A stretch of 64,000 nt of DNA from NCBI RefSeq assembly GCF_022374895.2, contig NZ_CP092423.2, forward strand, positions 2,418,001 to 2,482,000. The letters run 5' to 3'. Made by a program: the position numbers and the translations under genes. Origin of the DNA: Mycobacterium lentiflavum. Its GTDB lineage: Bacteria > Actinomycetota > Actinomycetes > Mycobacteriales > Mycobacteriaceae. Every line of letters begins with the position of its first letter. Within the stretch, counting starts at the first letter, position 1. This document shows positions 8,859 to 16,492 of the stretch, one piece after another. Below the pieces are notes generated by a model. That model made no database searches and had not been told where the DNA came from. It saw only the letters and a program-made list of their open reading frames with translations.

Positions 8859-10199
8859 ATGGCTCTGCCAGTTTCGCACTACGACGTAGGCGTCATCGGC
8901 CTTGGCTACGTCGGGCTGACGCTCGCGACCGTGCTGGCCGAGGCTGGCAACAAAGTGATCGGTGTTGAGAAGCGGTCCGAGGTGGTCGACCAGACCAACG
9001 CCGGTATCCCGCACTTCTCCGAGACCGGATTGCCGGAAGCGTTGTCGCGGGTCGTCGGCTCGGGAAGCCTGGTGGCCGTCGGTCAACTCAGTCCAGATGC
9101 GGTGTGCGACACGTACATCATCACGGTCGGCACGCCGCTGTCCAGCGATGGGCTGGTGCGCACCGACATGATCGAGGCGGCCAGCCGCGAGGTCACCGCG
9201 AACATGGGCGACGGCGCGCTGGTGATCCTGCGTTCCACGGTCAAGGTCGGGACCACCCGCGAGGTGGTCTCGCCCATCCTCGCCGAGTCCGGCAAGCGCT
9301 TCGACATCGCCATGTGCCCCGAGCGAACACTCGAAGGCCAAGCGCTGCAAGAGCTGCGCGAATTGCCGCAAATCGTGGGCGCGGATGACCCCGCTGTCAG
9401 CGACCGCGCCGCTGCTGTCTTCCGGCGGCTGACCAACTCCATCGTCGCGGTGTCGAGCCCGGAGACCGCCGAAATCATCAAACTCGTCGACAACACCTAT
9501 CGCGACGTGCATTTCGCGTTCGCCAACGAAGTGGCGCGACTCTGCGATGCGTTCGCGGTCAACGCGCACGAGGTGATCTCCTCGGGGAAGCTCGGTTACA
9601 AGCGGACCAACGTTCCGCTGCCCGGCCTGGTGGGGGGGCCGTGCCTGGAAAAGGATCCGCACATCCTGCTGCAAAGCGCTCGCACCCGCGGCATCGAATT
9701 GGAGATCACCGTTGCGGGCCGGCTCGTCAACGAACGGCAGCCGGTGGAAACCGTCAAATTCATCAGCGACGAGGTCGCCAGGCGTAACCTGCCTTCGCCG
9801 TTGCGAATAGCGTTGCTAGGCATGGCATTTAAAGGCATCCCGGCCACCGACGATCTTCGCGGATCGATGTCCATCAAAGTGCTGGACCAACTGAAGAAGG
9901 CCCATCCGGACGCCGAAATTCGGTTGTTCGACCCGGTGATCAGGCCCGAGCAGCTGGCGGCCAGTTTCCCGGACGAGCGCATCTTCGACCGGCTCGGTGA
10001 TGCGGTGAGCGGCGCCTCCGTCGTGATCATCGGCAACAACCATCCGGAGCTGGGCAGGATTTGGCCGCGCACGATCAGCGAGTTCATCCTGTCGGACGGC
10101 TTCGTGTTCGACTACTGGAATCACTTCAGCCACTTGCCCTCGTCCGAGCTGGGCAACTCGTACTTCGCGGTCGGCAACAGCAGGGCGGAGCTTTCGTGA
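8859..10199 (+). CDS. UDP-glucose/UDP-ManNAc dehydrogenase family protein
   Basis: A 446-residue nucleotide-sugar 6-dehydrogenase. It has the N-terminal NAD motif GVIGLGYVGLTLA, the middle-domain helix KLVDNTYRDVHFAFANE, and the active-site cysteine in LVGGPCLEKDP near residue 269, as in the UDP-glucose and UDP-N-acetylmannosamine dehydrogenases that oxidise C6 to a carboxylate in two NAD-dependent steps. The WecC-like branch seems closest by length and by GGPC. The start at 8859 (ATG after GGGAGGG) is preferred over an upstream TTG. The stop overlaps the next gene's GTG start by 4 bases (GTGA), so it is co-translated with the epimerase. The product would be a UDP-uronic acid; whether it joins the lipopeptide glycans is inference. 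Confidence 0.82.
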   Translation: MALPVSHYDVGVIGLGYVGLTLATVLAEAGNKVIGVEKRSEVVDQTNAGIPHFSETGLPEALSRVVGSGSLVAVGQLSPDAVCDTYIITVGTPLSSDGLVRTDMIEAASREVTANMGDGALVILRSTVKVGTTREVVSPILAESGKRFDIAMCPERTLEGQALQELRELPQIVGADDPAVSDRAAAVFRRLTNSIVAVSSPETAEIIKLVDNTYRDVHFAFANEVARLCDAFAVNAHEVISSGKLGYKRTNVPLPGLVGGPCLEKDPHILLQSARTRGIELEITVAGRLVNERQPVETVKFISDEVARRNLPSPLRIALLGMAFKGIPATDDLRGSMSIKVLDQLKKAHPDAEIRLFDPVIRPEQLAASFPDERIFDRLGDAVSGASVVIIGNNHPELGRIWPRTISEFILSDGFVFDYWNHFSHLPSSELGNSYFAVGNSRAELS

Positions 10200-11185
10200 G
10201 CACTCGCGTGGTAGTCACCGGCGGCGGCGGGTTCATCGGCGCGTATCTGGTCAGACGTCTGGTCTCCGAAGGCTGGGATGTCGCCGTCATCGACACCATG
10301 GTGCGCGGCGAGGCCGGGCGGCTGGCCGAAGTAGCCGACGATATCGAGCTTTTCAATTGCGACGTCCGCGACCAGGACGCGCTCGAGCGGGTGTTTGCCG
10401 GCGCCGAGGTCGTCATGCATCTCGCGGCGATCAATGGCACCGAAAACTTCTACAAACGCCCAGAGTTGGTGTTGGACGTGGGATTACGCGGTGCGTTGGC
10501 GGTGGTCAATGCCGGGCGCAACGCTGGTGTGCCGGATCTGGTGGTGGCCTCTAGCGCGGAGGTGTATCAGACGCCCTCGGTTGTGCCGACACCGGAGACG
10601 ATTCCGCTGATGCTGCCGGACAGCCTCAATCCCAGGTATTCGTATGGCGGGTCGAAGATCGTCAGCGAGTTGATCGCATTCGACTACGCACAGGATCACT
10701 ACCGCAAGGTTCAGGTGTTTCGCCCGCACAACGTATATGGCCCCGACATGGGCTACAAGCACGTCATACCGCAATTCATCGCCAGGGCCAAGGCAGCGCG
10801 GGACGCCACACCGAGCGGGCCGGCGCCGTTTGAAATCCAGGGTGACGGCACTCAGACGCGCGCGTTCTGTTACGTCGACGACATCGTCGACGGCGTGCTC
10901 ACCATGTACGAGAACGGTGGGCACCGCGAGATTTTCCACATCGGCAACGACGAAGAGGTGTCGATTCGGGACTTGGCCGGCCGGGTGGCAACGGCGGTCG
11001 GGATCGAGGTGGAGATTCGTCCCACCGAGGAGGCCGAGGGCGGGACCCCGCGCCGGTGCCCTGACATCCGAAAGATGCGCGGCCTTGGCTATCAGCCGGG
11101 CGTCGGCCTGGACGAAGGCCTGAAGCGCACCGCCGCTTGGTACCTTCGACACGGCAGCGACGCCGTGACCAATGAGTTGTTGTGA
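10196..11185 (+). CDS. NAD-dependent nucleotide-sugar epimerase/dehydratase
   Basis: A 329-residue extended SDR enzyme. The Rossmann motif VTGGGGFIGAYLVRRL opens the protein, ASSAEVYQT gives the catalytic Ser/Thr region, and YSYGGSKIVSE near residue 150 supplies the catalytic Tyr-x3-Lys. The C-terminal part contains TRAFCYVDDIVDG and FHIGNDEEVSI, standard for sugar epimerases and decarboxylases. GTG at 10196 was chosen because the protein then begins two residues before the nucleotide-binding strand and overlaps the upstream stop. It follows a UDP-sugar dehydrogenase, so it may epimerise or decarboxylate the UDP-uronic acid (inference). Its stop is immediately followed by a triple 9-base repeat that leads into the next gene. 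Confidence 0.78.
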   Translation: MSTRVVVTGGGGFIGAYLVRRLVSEGWDVAVIDTMVRGEAGRLAEVADDIELFNCDVRDQDALERVFAGAEVVMHLAAINGTENFYKRPELVLDVGLRGALAVVNAGRNAGVPDLVVASSAEVYQTPSVVPTPETIPLMLPDSLNPRYSYGGSKIVSELIAFDYAQDHYRKVQVFRPHNVYGPDMGYKHVIPQFIARAKAARDATPSGPAPFEIQGDGTQTRAFCYVDDIVDGVLTMYENGGHREIFHIGNDEEVSIRDLAGRVATAVGIEVEIRPTEEAEGGTPRRCPDIRKMRGLGYQPGVGLDEGLKRTAAWYLRHGSDAVTNELL

Positions 11186-11210
11186 GGTGTCAGAGGTGTC
11201 AGAGGTGTCA
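11184..11210 (+). repeat. Three tandem copies of GAGGTGTCA
   Basis: Three perfect 9-base copies run directly across the junction between the epimerase stop (11183-11185) and the start of the GDP-fucose synthase-like gene. Each copy contains a GAGG ribosome-binding-like core and an in-frame GTG, so every copy could serve as a start site for the downstream gene. A change in copy number would not alter the reading frame. Confidence 0.95.
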
Positions 11211-12152
11211 GTGGATCTAGGTTCACGGATTTACGTTGCCGGTCATCGCGGCATGGTGGGCTCCGCGATCACCCGGCGGCTGGTGGGCGAGGGTTTCACC
11301 GACGTCGTGACCCGCACCCATGACGAATTGCCACTCGACGATCATGGCGCGGTCGAGGAATTCTTCGCCGCGCAGCGCCCGGAGTACGTCGTCCTGGCGG
11401 CCGCGAAGGTCGGTGGGATCGTCGCGAATGCGACGTATGGCGCCGACTTCATCCGGGAAAACCTGAAAATCCAGACGAATGTCATCGACGCCGCGTATCG
11501 GTACGGCGCACAAAAGCTGCTCTTTCTGGGATCAAGTTGCATCTATCCGCGAGACGCCGAGCAACCGATTCGTGAGGACGCGCTGCTCACGGGTCCGTTG
11601 GAGGAAACCAACCTGCCCTATGCTGTGGCCAAAATCGCCGGCAAGACGATGTGCGACGCGTATCGAAAGCAATACGGCTTCAACGCATTTACGGTGATGC
11701 CGTCGAATGTCTACGGCGTCGGCGACAACTTTCACCCCGAGCACTCCCACGTCGTCGCGGGCATGTTGCGCCGGTTCCACGAGGCCAAAATGGCCGGCGC
11801 CGACGAGGTTGTCGTATGGGGGAGTGGCTCGCCGCTGCGTGAGCTCATCGACGCCGACGACCTCGCCGATGCGTGCGTCCTGCTGCTGCGTTCCTACGAC
11901 GGTGGCGGAATGATCAATGTTGGCTCAGGTGAAGAGATTTCGATCCGAGACCTGGCTCTGTTGATCAAATCCATCGTGGAGTTCGACGGGCGGGTCGAGT
12001 TCGACCGCTCTCGCCCTGACGGCACGCCCCGCAAGATCATGGACAATACGAACCTCACCGCACTCGGATGGCGGCCTTCGGTGACCATCGAAGCCGGCTT
12101 GAAGAAGATGTACGACTGGTACCTCGAGTCAGATGCGTTGCGCCTGAGCTGA
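11211..12152 (+). CDS. epiA: GDP-L-fucose synthase-like epimerase/reductase
   Basis: About 313 residues; GDP-L-fucose synthases are around 310-325. Family motifs are intact: GHRGMVGSA for NADP binding, LGSSCIYP with the catalytic Ser and Cys, YAVAKIAG with the Tyr-x3-Lys pair, and NVYGVGDNF followed by HPEHSHVV with the catalytic His. The enzyme converts GDP-4-keto-6-deoxymannose to GDP-L-fucose (or a related 6-deoxyhexose) and resembles M. tuberculosis EpiA (Rv1512). The partner GDP-mannose 4,6-dehydratase (gmdA) is not in the window; it may lie upstream. The start is uncertain: GTG codons at 11187, 11196, 11205 and 11211 are all in frame within the repeat, and an ATG at 11172 gives a longer form. 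11211 is preferred because GAGG precedes it by five bases. Confidence 0.82.
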   Translation: MDLGSRIYVAGHRGMVGSAITRRLVGEGFTDVVTRTHDELPLDDHGAVEEFFAAQRPEYVVLAAAKVGGIVANATYGADFIRENLKIQTNVIDAAYRYGAQKLLFLGSSCIYPRDAEQPIREDALLTGPLEETNLPYAVAKIAGKTMCDAYRKQYGFNAFTVMPSNVYGVGDNFHPEHSHVVAGMLRRFHEAKMAGADEVVVWGSGSPLRELIDADDLADACVLLLRSYDGGGMINVGSGEEISIRDLALLIKSIVEFDGRVEFDRSRPDGTPRKIMDNTNLTALGWRPSVTIEAGLKKMYDWYLESDALRLS

Positions 12153-12241
12153 TTGCGAGGCACCAACCGGAGCGCGGATCGACAACGTTGCTGGTGAGCG
12201 AAGCTGCCTGCTCAGAGGTATTGGCGTGTTAATGTGACGCA

Positions 12242-12973
12242 GTGCCTTTGTTGGACAATGCCCGCTTGATCGCGCGTGGCGTCTCACTCGAGGTGCCACG
12301 CTATCTTTCTGAGCGGGCCTGGAAGCGCGAGTTCGTCAACCAGCTCAAATCACGGCGGGTTGACGTCGTGTTAGATGTGGGCGCCAACTCCGGCCAATAC
12401 GCCATGGGCTTGCGCAAGCGGGGCTACCAGGGGCGCCTCGTCTCGTTCGAACCGCTGGCCGGGCCATTTTCCGAATTGCAGAGCAACGCGTCCAAGGATC
12501 CGCTTTGGGACTGCCGGCGGCACGCACTGGGCGATGTCGATGGGACGATCTCGATCAATGTCGCGGGCAACTCCGGTGAAAGCAGTTCGGTCTTACCGAT
12601 GCTGAAAAGCCATCAAGACGTCTTCCCCGCCGCGAATTATGTTGGTGCCGAAGAGGTTCCGATTCACCGGCTTGATACGGTAGCGCCCGAGATTCTGCGG
12701 CCGTCTGATCGGATTTTCCTCAAGATCGATGTCCAGGGGTTCGAGAAACAGGTACTCGCCGGGAGCACGGCAACGGTGAACGATCGCTGCGTCGGCATGC
12801 AACTCGAACTTTCCTTCCTGCCGCTATACGAAGGCGGAATGCTGATCCGCGAAGCGCTGGACCTGGCCTACTCCTTGGGGTTCACCCTGACCGGAATGCT
12901 GCCCTGTTTCACCGACATTCGTAACGGCCGGATGTTGCAGGCCGACGGCATCTTTTTCCGTGACGATTCGTGA
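12242..12973 (+). CDS. FkbM-family methyltransferase
   Basis: A 243-residue SAM-dependent methyltransferase of the FkbM family, like M. tuberculosis Rv1513, which also follows epiA. Motif I is VVLDVGANSGQYA near residues 42-54, an acidic residue follows in VSFEPLAGPF, and FLKIDVQGFEKQVLAG near residues 158-173 is the family's most typical signature. FkbM proteins add O-methyl groups, often to sugars on lipids; in GPL and related glycolipids O-methylation of deoxysugars is common. The start is GTG at 12242. The next gene follows with a short overlap or gap depending on its start, so they probably form a unit with epiA. Confidence 0.85.
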   Translation: MPLLDNARLIARGVSLEVPRYLSERAWKREFVNQLKSRRVDVVLDVGANSGQYAMGLRKRGYQGRLVSFEPLAGPFSELQSNASKDPLWDCRRHALGDVDGTISINVAGNSGESSSVLPMLKSHQDVFPAANYVGAEEVPIHRLDTVAPEILRPSDRIFLKIDVQGFEKQVLAGSTATVNDRCVGMQLELSFLPLYEGGMLIREALDLAYSLGFTLTGMLPCFTDIRNGRMLQADGIFFRDDS

Positions 12974-13028
12974 TCAAATGCACAGCGATGCTGGGGAGGG
13001 CCCATATGCCGAAAACCGTGAGTCGCGC

Positions 13029-13835
13029 ATGAGCGGACCGATGTTTTCGATCATCGTCCCGACCTGGAAGGCCGCGGGGCACGTCGGCGGCTGCGCCGAG
13101 AGCCTGCTGCGCCAGACCTACACCGATTTCGAGCTGGTCGTGGTGGACGGCGCCTCGACCGACGGGACCCTCGACGTCGTGAAGAGCTACGCCGACGATT
13201 TCGGCCCACGCTTGGTCGTGCACAGCGAGCCCGACAAGGGCATCTACGACGCGATGAACCGCGGCGTCAGCATGGCGACCGGGCAGTGGTTGCTCTTTCT
13301 CGGGTCTGACGACAGACTGCACGACGCGGACACCCTGGCCCGGGTGGCGGAGTTCATCGGCGACAACGAGCCGTGCGACCTGGTGTACGGCGATGTGATC
13401 ATGGGTTCGACCGGTGCCCGCCACGCCGGCGAATTCGACCTCGACCGGCTACAGTTCGAGACCAACATCTGCCACCAGTCGATCTTCTATCGGCGCGAGC
13501 TGTTCGCCGGCATCGGCCCGTATAACCTGCGTTACCCGATCTGGGCCGACTGGGATTTCAACATCCGTTGCTTCTCCAACCCCGCGCTGAACATCCGGTA
13601 CATGGACATCGTCGTTGCCGACTACAACGACATGACCGGCCTCAGCATGCGGACCGGCACGGACAAGGAGTTCAGAAAGCGGCTGCCGATGTACTTCTGG
13701 GTCGGCGCCATCGAAACCGGCAGCCGCATGCTGGCGTTTTTCAAGGAAAAGGAAAACCGCCAGTTAGCGGTGCGGGCCTGGCGTACCCGGTTCAAGGCGG
13801 CGTCAAAGGCCCGGGCAGACAACGCCGGAACGTAG
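13029..13835 (+). CDS. Glycosyltransferase family 2 (Rv1514c-like)
   Basis: A GT-A fold enzyme of about 268 residues. The motifs are FSIIVPTWKAAGH at the N terminus, VVVDGASTDGT near residue 40, PDKGIYDAMNRG near residues 67-78, and LGSDDRLHD with the DD metal site near residue 93. NICHQSIFYRRELF and IWADWDFNIR fit the WcaA/colanic-acid-type GT2 group, and the position after an FkbM gene matches the Rv1513-Rv1514c neighbourhood of M. tuberculosis. The start is uncertain: ATG 13029 is chosen because it sits just before the first strand; ATG 12978 and GTG 12960 are in frame upstream and the latter would overlap the FkbM gene. It ends 8 bases from the convergent drrC. Confidence 0.82.
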   Translation: MSGPMFSIIVPTWKAAGHVGGCAESLLRQTYTDFELVVVDGASTDGTLDVVKSYADDFGPRLVVHSEPDKGIYDAMNRGVSMATGQWLLFLGSDDRLHDADTLARVAEFIGDNEPCDLVYGDVIMGSTGARHAGEFDLDRLQFETNICHQSIFYRRELFAGIGPYNLRYPIWADWDFNIRCFSNPALNIRYMDIVVADYNDMTGLSMRTGTDKEFRKRLPMYFWVGAIETGSRMLAFFKEKENRQLAVRAWRTRFKAASKARADNAGT

Positions 13836-13843
13836 GTCGGCGG

Positions 13844-14638
13844 CTACAGGTTGCTGGTCTCGGCGCAGATCCGGTAACCGCGCAAGCCCACCGGGACGAA
13901 TAGCGCGAGCATCGCGGCGGTCCAGAGGATCGTCATCGCCAACGGCCAGAGAATCGGACCGTCGTACGCTAGCGCCCGCATCGTCTCGATGGGCGGCGAT
14001 ATCGGTTGGAAGCGGACAAACGGCCGAAGCCAATCCGGGAACATCCCGATCGGTGTGGTTCCCGGATTCACGAATGCCAGCGTGACCGTCCCACCCATGA
14101 TCCAAGTCAACACGGCGGGGCTGGTGGTGCGAAGAACCAGCGCGATCACCAGTGCGGTGAATCCGAGCACCATGATCGACGGAACCAGGATGTACAGCAG
14201 CGCCCCGGCCAACCCGTGCTTGAAGCGCAGTCCCATCATCACTCCGAGCGCAGTGATCAGGATTGTTCCGACGAGCGCCCGCGCAGCCTCCGCGGTGAGC
14301 CGTCCGGTGAGCGCGCTCGCTCGATGCACCGGAAGCACCCACATTCGGCTGAGCAACCCCGACTGGCGATCCATCGTGATGCCCACCGCATTGCCCAAGG
14401 CACCGAATAGCGCGGACAGCACCGCACAGAACGGGACGAGCCCGTAAAGGCTGTCCACGCCGGTGACCTTGCGCACCTGCTCGCCCAACACCACGTGGTA
14501 CAGGAGCAGCAGAAAGACCGGCAGGAGCAAGGAACCCATCAGCACCGCTCGGTCGCGCCGCCACCGGATAAGGAGCCGAATGGCTTGCAACCAGCTCTGA
14601 TTCAGCAATGAGCCTTGATCTGCGGCATGCGATGTCAC
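13844..14638 (-). CDS. drrC: ABC transporter permease DrrC-like
   Basis: A 264-residue ABC-2 type permease with about six hydrophobic segments (for example SLLLPVFLLLLYHVVLG and the LVPFCAVLSALFGALG stretch). The GITMDRQSGLLSRMWVLP segment is the conserved cytoplasmic loop of DrrB/DrrC permeases. Start GTG 14638 overlaps the drrB stop (GTGA); a longer reading to 14698 would run into drrB and is not favoured. It is the last gene of a drrABC operon. In M. tuberculosis, DrrABC exports phthiocerol dimycocerosates; in the M. avium complex a drrABC set flanks the GPL locus, so a role in exporting GPL or its precursors is likely but unproven. Confidence 0.83.
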   Translation of the reverse strand: MTSHAADQGSLLNQSWLQAIRLLIRWRRDRAVLMGSLLLPVFLLLLYHVVLGEQVRKVTGVDSLYGLVPFCAVLSALFGALGNAVGITMDRQSGLLSRMWVLPVHRASALTGRLTAEAARALVGTILITALGVMMGLRFKHGLAGALLYILVPSIMVLGFTALVIALVLRTTSPAVLTWIMGGTVTLAFVNPGTTPIGMFPDWLRPFVRFQPISPPIETMRALAYDGPILWPLAMTILWTAAMLALFVPVGLRGYRICAETSNL

Positions 14639-15378
14639 ACGCTGCGCCTCTGCATCCGGATCGTGATCGCGCCGAAGACCAGCACCATACCGAAACACCA
14701 GGCCAGGCTGATCACCAAGTTATTGATCGCCACGTGCCCGCTGCCGAGCCCACGCAGCGTCTCGGCGACCTGTGAGACCGGCTGGTTGCGCACCCACGGA
14801 CGTAGCCACGCGGGGAAGGTCTTCTCGGGGGCGATTCCGGTGGACAGCAGGAACAGCAGCAACTGGGGGACAAAGAGCATGTAACTGGCCCCCTGAAGGC
14901 TGTTCGAGCTCGATCCCAGTGCATCGGCGCCCAGCCCCACCGCGAGGCACAGCAGCAGCGCGATGAACACGAAAGCGATCGAGTCGACCAGCCCGCCGGT
15001 CATCCGGAATCCGAAGGCATAGCCGGCCACCAGCGCCACCAAAAGTGCTAGTACGGCGCGGATTTGGGTGGCGGCCATGCGGGCGGTCACCGGGGTTGCC
15101 GCGGAGATTGGCTGCGATCGCAAACGCACGCCCAGTCCACTGAGGTGGTCGCGGATCGCGCGGTCCGCGGTGAGCAGGCCGACGAAGATCATCGACTGGA
15201 CGACCACGGCGGGCACCAGATATTGCGAATAGGTCACCGGACCGGTGTCGATCAGGCCATGCAGGGCCACGCTGAAGCCGGCCAGGTATGCGATCGGCGA
15301 CAGCACCTCGAAAATCATCTCGCCGTCGCGCGTCGCTGACACCAGCGACCGTTCGGTGAGAGCGGCCAAAGCACTCAT
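14635..15378 (-). CDS. drrB: ABC transporter permease DrrB-like
   Basis: A 247-residue ABC-2 type permease. It starts with SALAALTERSLVSATRDGEM, a typical DrrB amphipathic entry, and has about six membrane segments; QSMIFVGLLTADRAIRDHLSG holds the conserved loop. It should form the membrane channel with DrrC and be driven by the DrrA ATPase encoded just upstream. The start overlaps the drrA stop by 4 bases (ATGA) and the stop overlaps the drrC start (GTGA), so the three subunits are translationally coupled. Confidence 0.83.
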   Translation of the reverse strand: MSALAALTERSLVSATRDGEMIFEVLSPIAYLAGFSVALHGLIDTGPVTYSQYLVPAVVVQSMIFVGLLTADRAIRDHLSGLGVRLRSQPISAATPVTARMAATQIRAVLALLVALVAGYAFGFRMTGGLVDSIAFVFIALLLCLAVGLGADALGSSSNSLQGASYMLFVPQLLLFLLSTGIAPEKTFPAWLRPWVRNQPVSQVAETLRGLGSGHVAINNLVISLAWCFGMVLVFGAITIRMQRRSV

Positions 15379-16322
15379 GATCGGGCGGCGGTCCGCTCGG
15401 TGATGTGCAGGAATGCCTCGTCCAAAGAGGGTTTCCGCAGCGAGATGTCGGCGAGTTCGACGCCTAGCGCGTCGACTCGGCGAAAGACCTCGGCCAGCGT
15501 CGCCACCCCGTCGGGGGCAAGCACCGACACCGAGTTGGTGTCGCCGTCGACATCGATCCCGCTGAGGCCGGTCAGCGCCGTCGCGACCTGAGGCAGGTCG
15601 TCCGGATTAGCCGGGCTGACCTGGCAGTAGCTGGTGCCCACCCGGCGCTTGAGATCCTCGGCGGTCCCACTGGCGATCACCTTTCCCTGGTCGATGACGA
15701 CGATCGAGTCGCTGAGCACATCGGCCTCATCCAGGTACTGCGTGGTCAGCAACACGGTGATCCCTTGCTGGGCCAACGAACTCACCAGCGCCCAGACGTC
15801 GCGACGGCTGCGCGGATCGAGTCCGGCGGTCGGCTCGTCGAGAAACAGCACATTCGGCAGCACCATCAGGGCGCCGGCCAGGTCGACGCGGCGCTGCATG
15901 CCGCCGGAATACGTGGACACGTGGCGGTCGGCGGCCGCGACGAGGTCGAACCGTTCGATCAGCTCGTCGGCGCGGGCCTTGGCCTCACGGCGGCGCAGAC
16001 CCCGCATCCTGCCGAACAGCACCAGGTTCTCCCGCGCGGTGAGTAACGAATCCAGTGCGACGAACTGTCCGGTCATCGCGATGCTGGCGCGCACCTTGGC
16101 CGGTTGGCGGACGACGTCGTATCCGGCGACGGTGGCGCTGCCGGATGTGGGGCGCAGCAATGTCGACAGGATGTTGATCGTGGTTGTCTTGCCGGCGCCG
16201 TTGTGGCCGAGCAAACCGCAGACCGTACCGGCCGGAACCGAGAAACTCACGCCGGACAGCGCAGACGTGTTTCCCCCGAAAGTCTTTGTGAGATCTGCGA
16301 CCTCGATTGCCAGTGGAGACAC
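15375..16322 (-). CDS. drrA: ABC transporter ATPase DrrA-like
   Basis: A 315-residue daunorubicin-resistance-type ATP-binding subunit. Walker A GHNGAGKTT is near residues 38-46, the signature YSGGMQRRVDLA near residues 139-150, and Walker B VLFLDEPTAGLDPRS near residues 160-174. The C-terminal regulatory part (from about residue 225) is typical of the DrrA family, ending in RKPSLDEAFLHIT. The start is GTG at 16322, and about 170 bases separate it from the stop of the upstream mmpL gene on the same strand, so drrABC may have its own promoter or be read through from mmpS-mmpL. The export cargo is inferred to be the lipopeptide or glycolipid assembled by the neighbouring genes. Confidence 0.88.
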   Translation of the reverse strand: MSPLAIEVADLTKTFGGNTSALSGVSFSVPAGTVCGLLGHNGAGKTTTINILSTLLRPTSGSATVAGYDVVRQPAKVRASIAMTGQFVALDSLLTARENLVLFGRMRGLRRREAKARADELIERFDLVAAADRHVSTYSGGMQRRVDLAGALMVLPNVLFLDEPTAGLDPRSRRDVWALVSSLAQQGITVLLTTQYLDEADVLSDSIVVIDQGKVIASGTAEDLKRRVGTSYCQVSPANPDDLPQVATALTGLSGIDVDGDTNSVSVLAPDGVATLAEVFRRVDALGVELADISLRKPSLDEAFLHITERTAARS

Positions 16323-16492
16323 AGTAGGGAGTATCTCATGTTGGTCCCGGCCGCTTGGCCGTATTGACGGTAGAGGACGATTGCCCCCGCGGTCCTATAT
16401 CAATCGCAACTCCAAATGGTCTGGAGCGCAACCGTCGAAAAATTGTCGACAAACCCTCGCCGTTTGCTGTCCGCATAATCGCCGGGGCGGAA

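Noticed and set aside
8773..8889. Small plus-strand ORF with AAGGAG upstream, before the UDP-sugar dehydrogenase
   Set aside because: It runs past the dehydrogenase start in another frame and the peptide has no recognisable features; probably chance.
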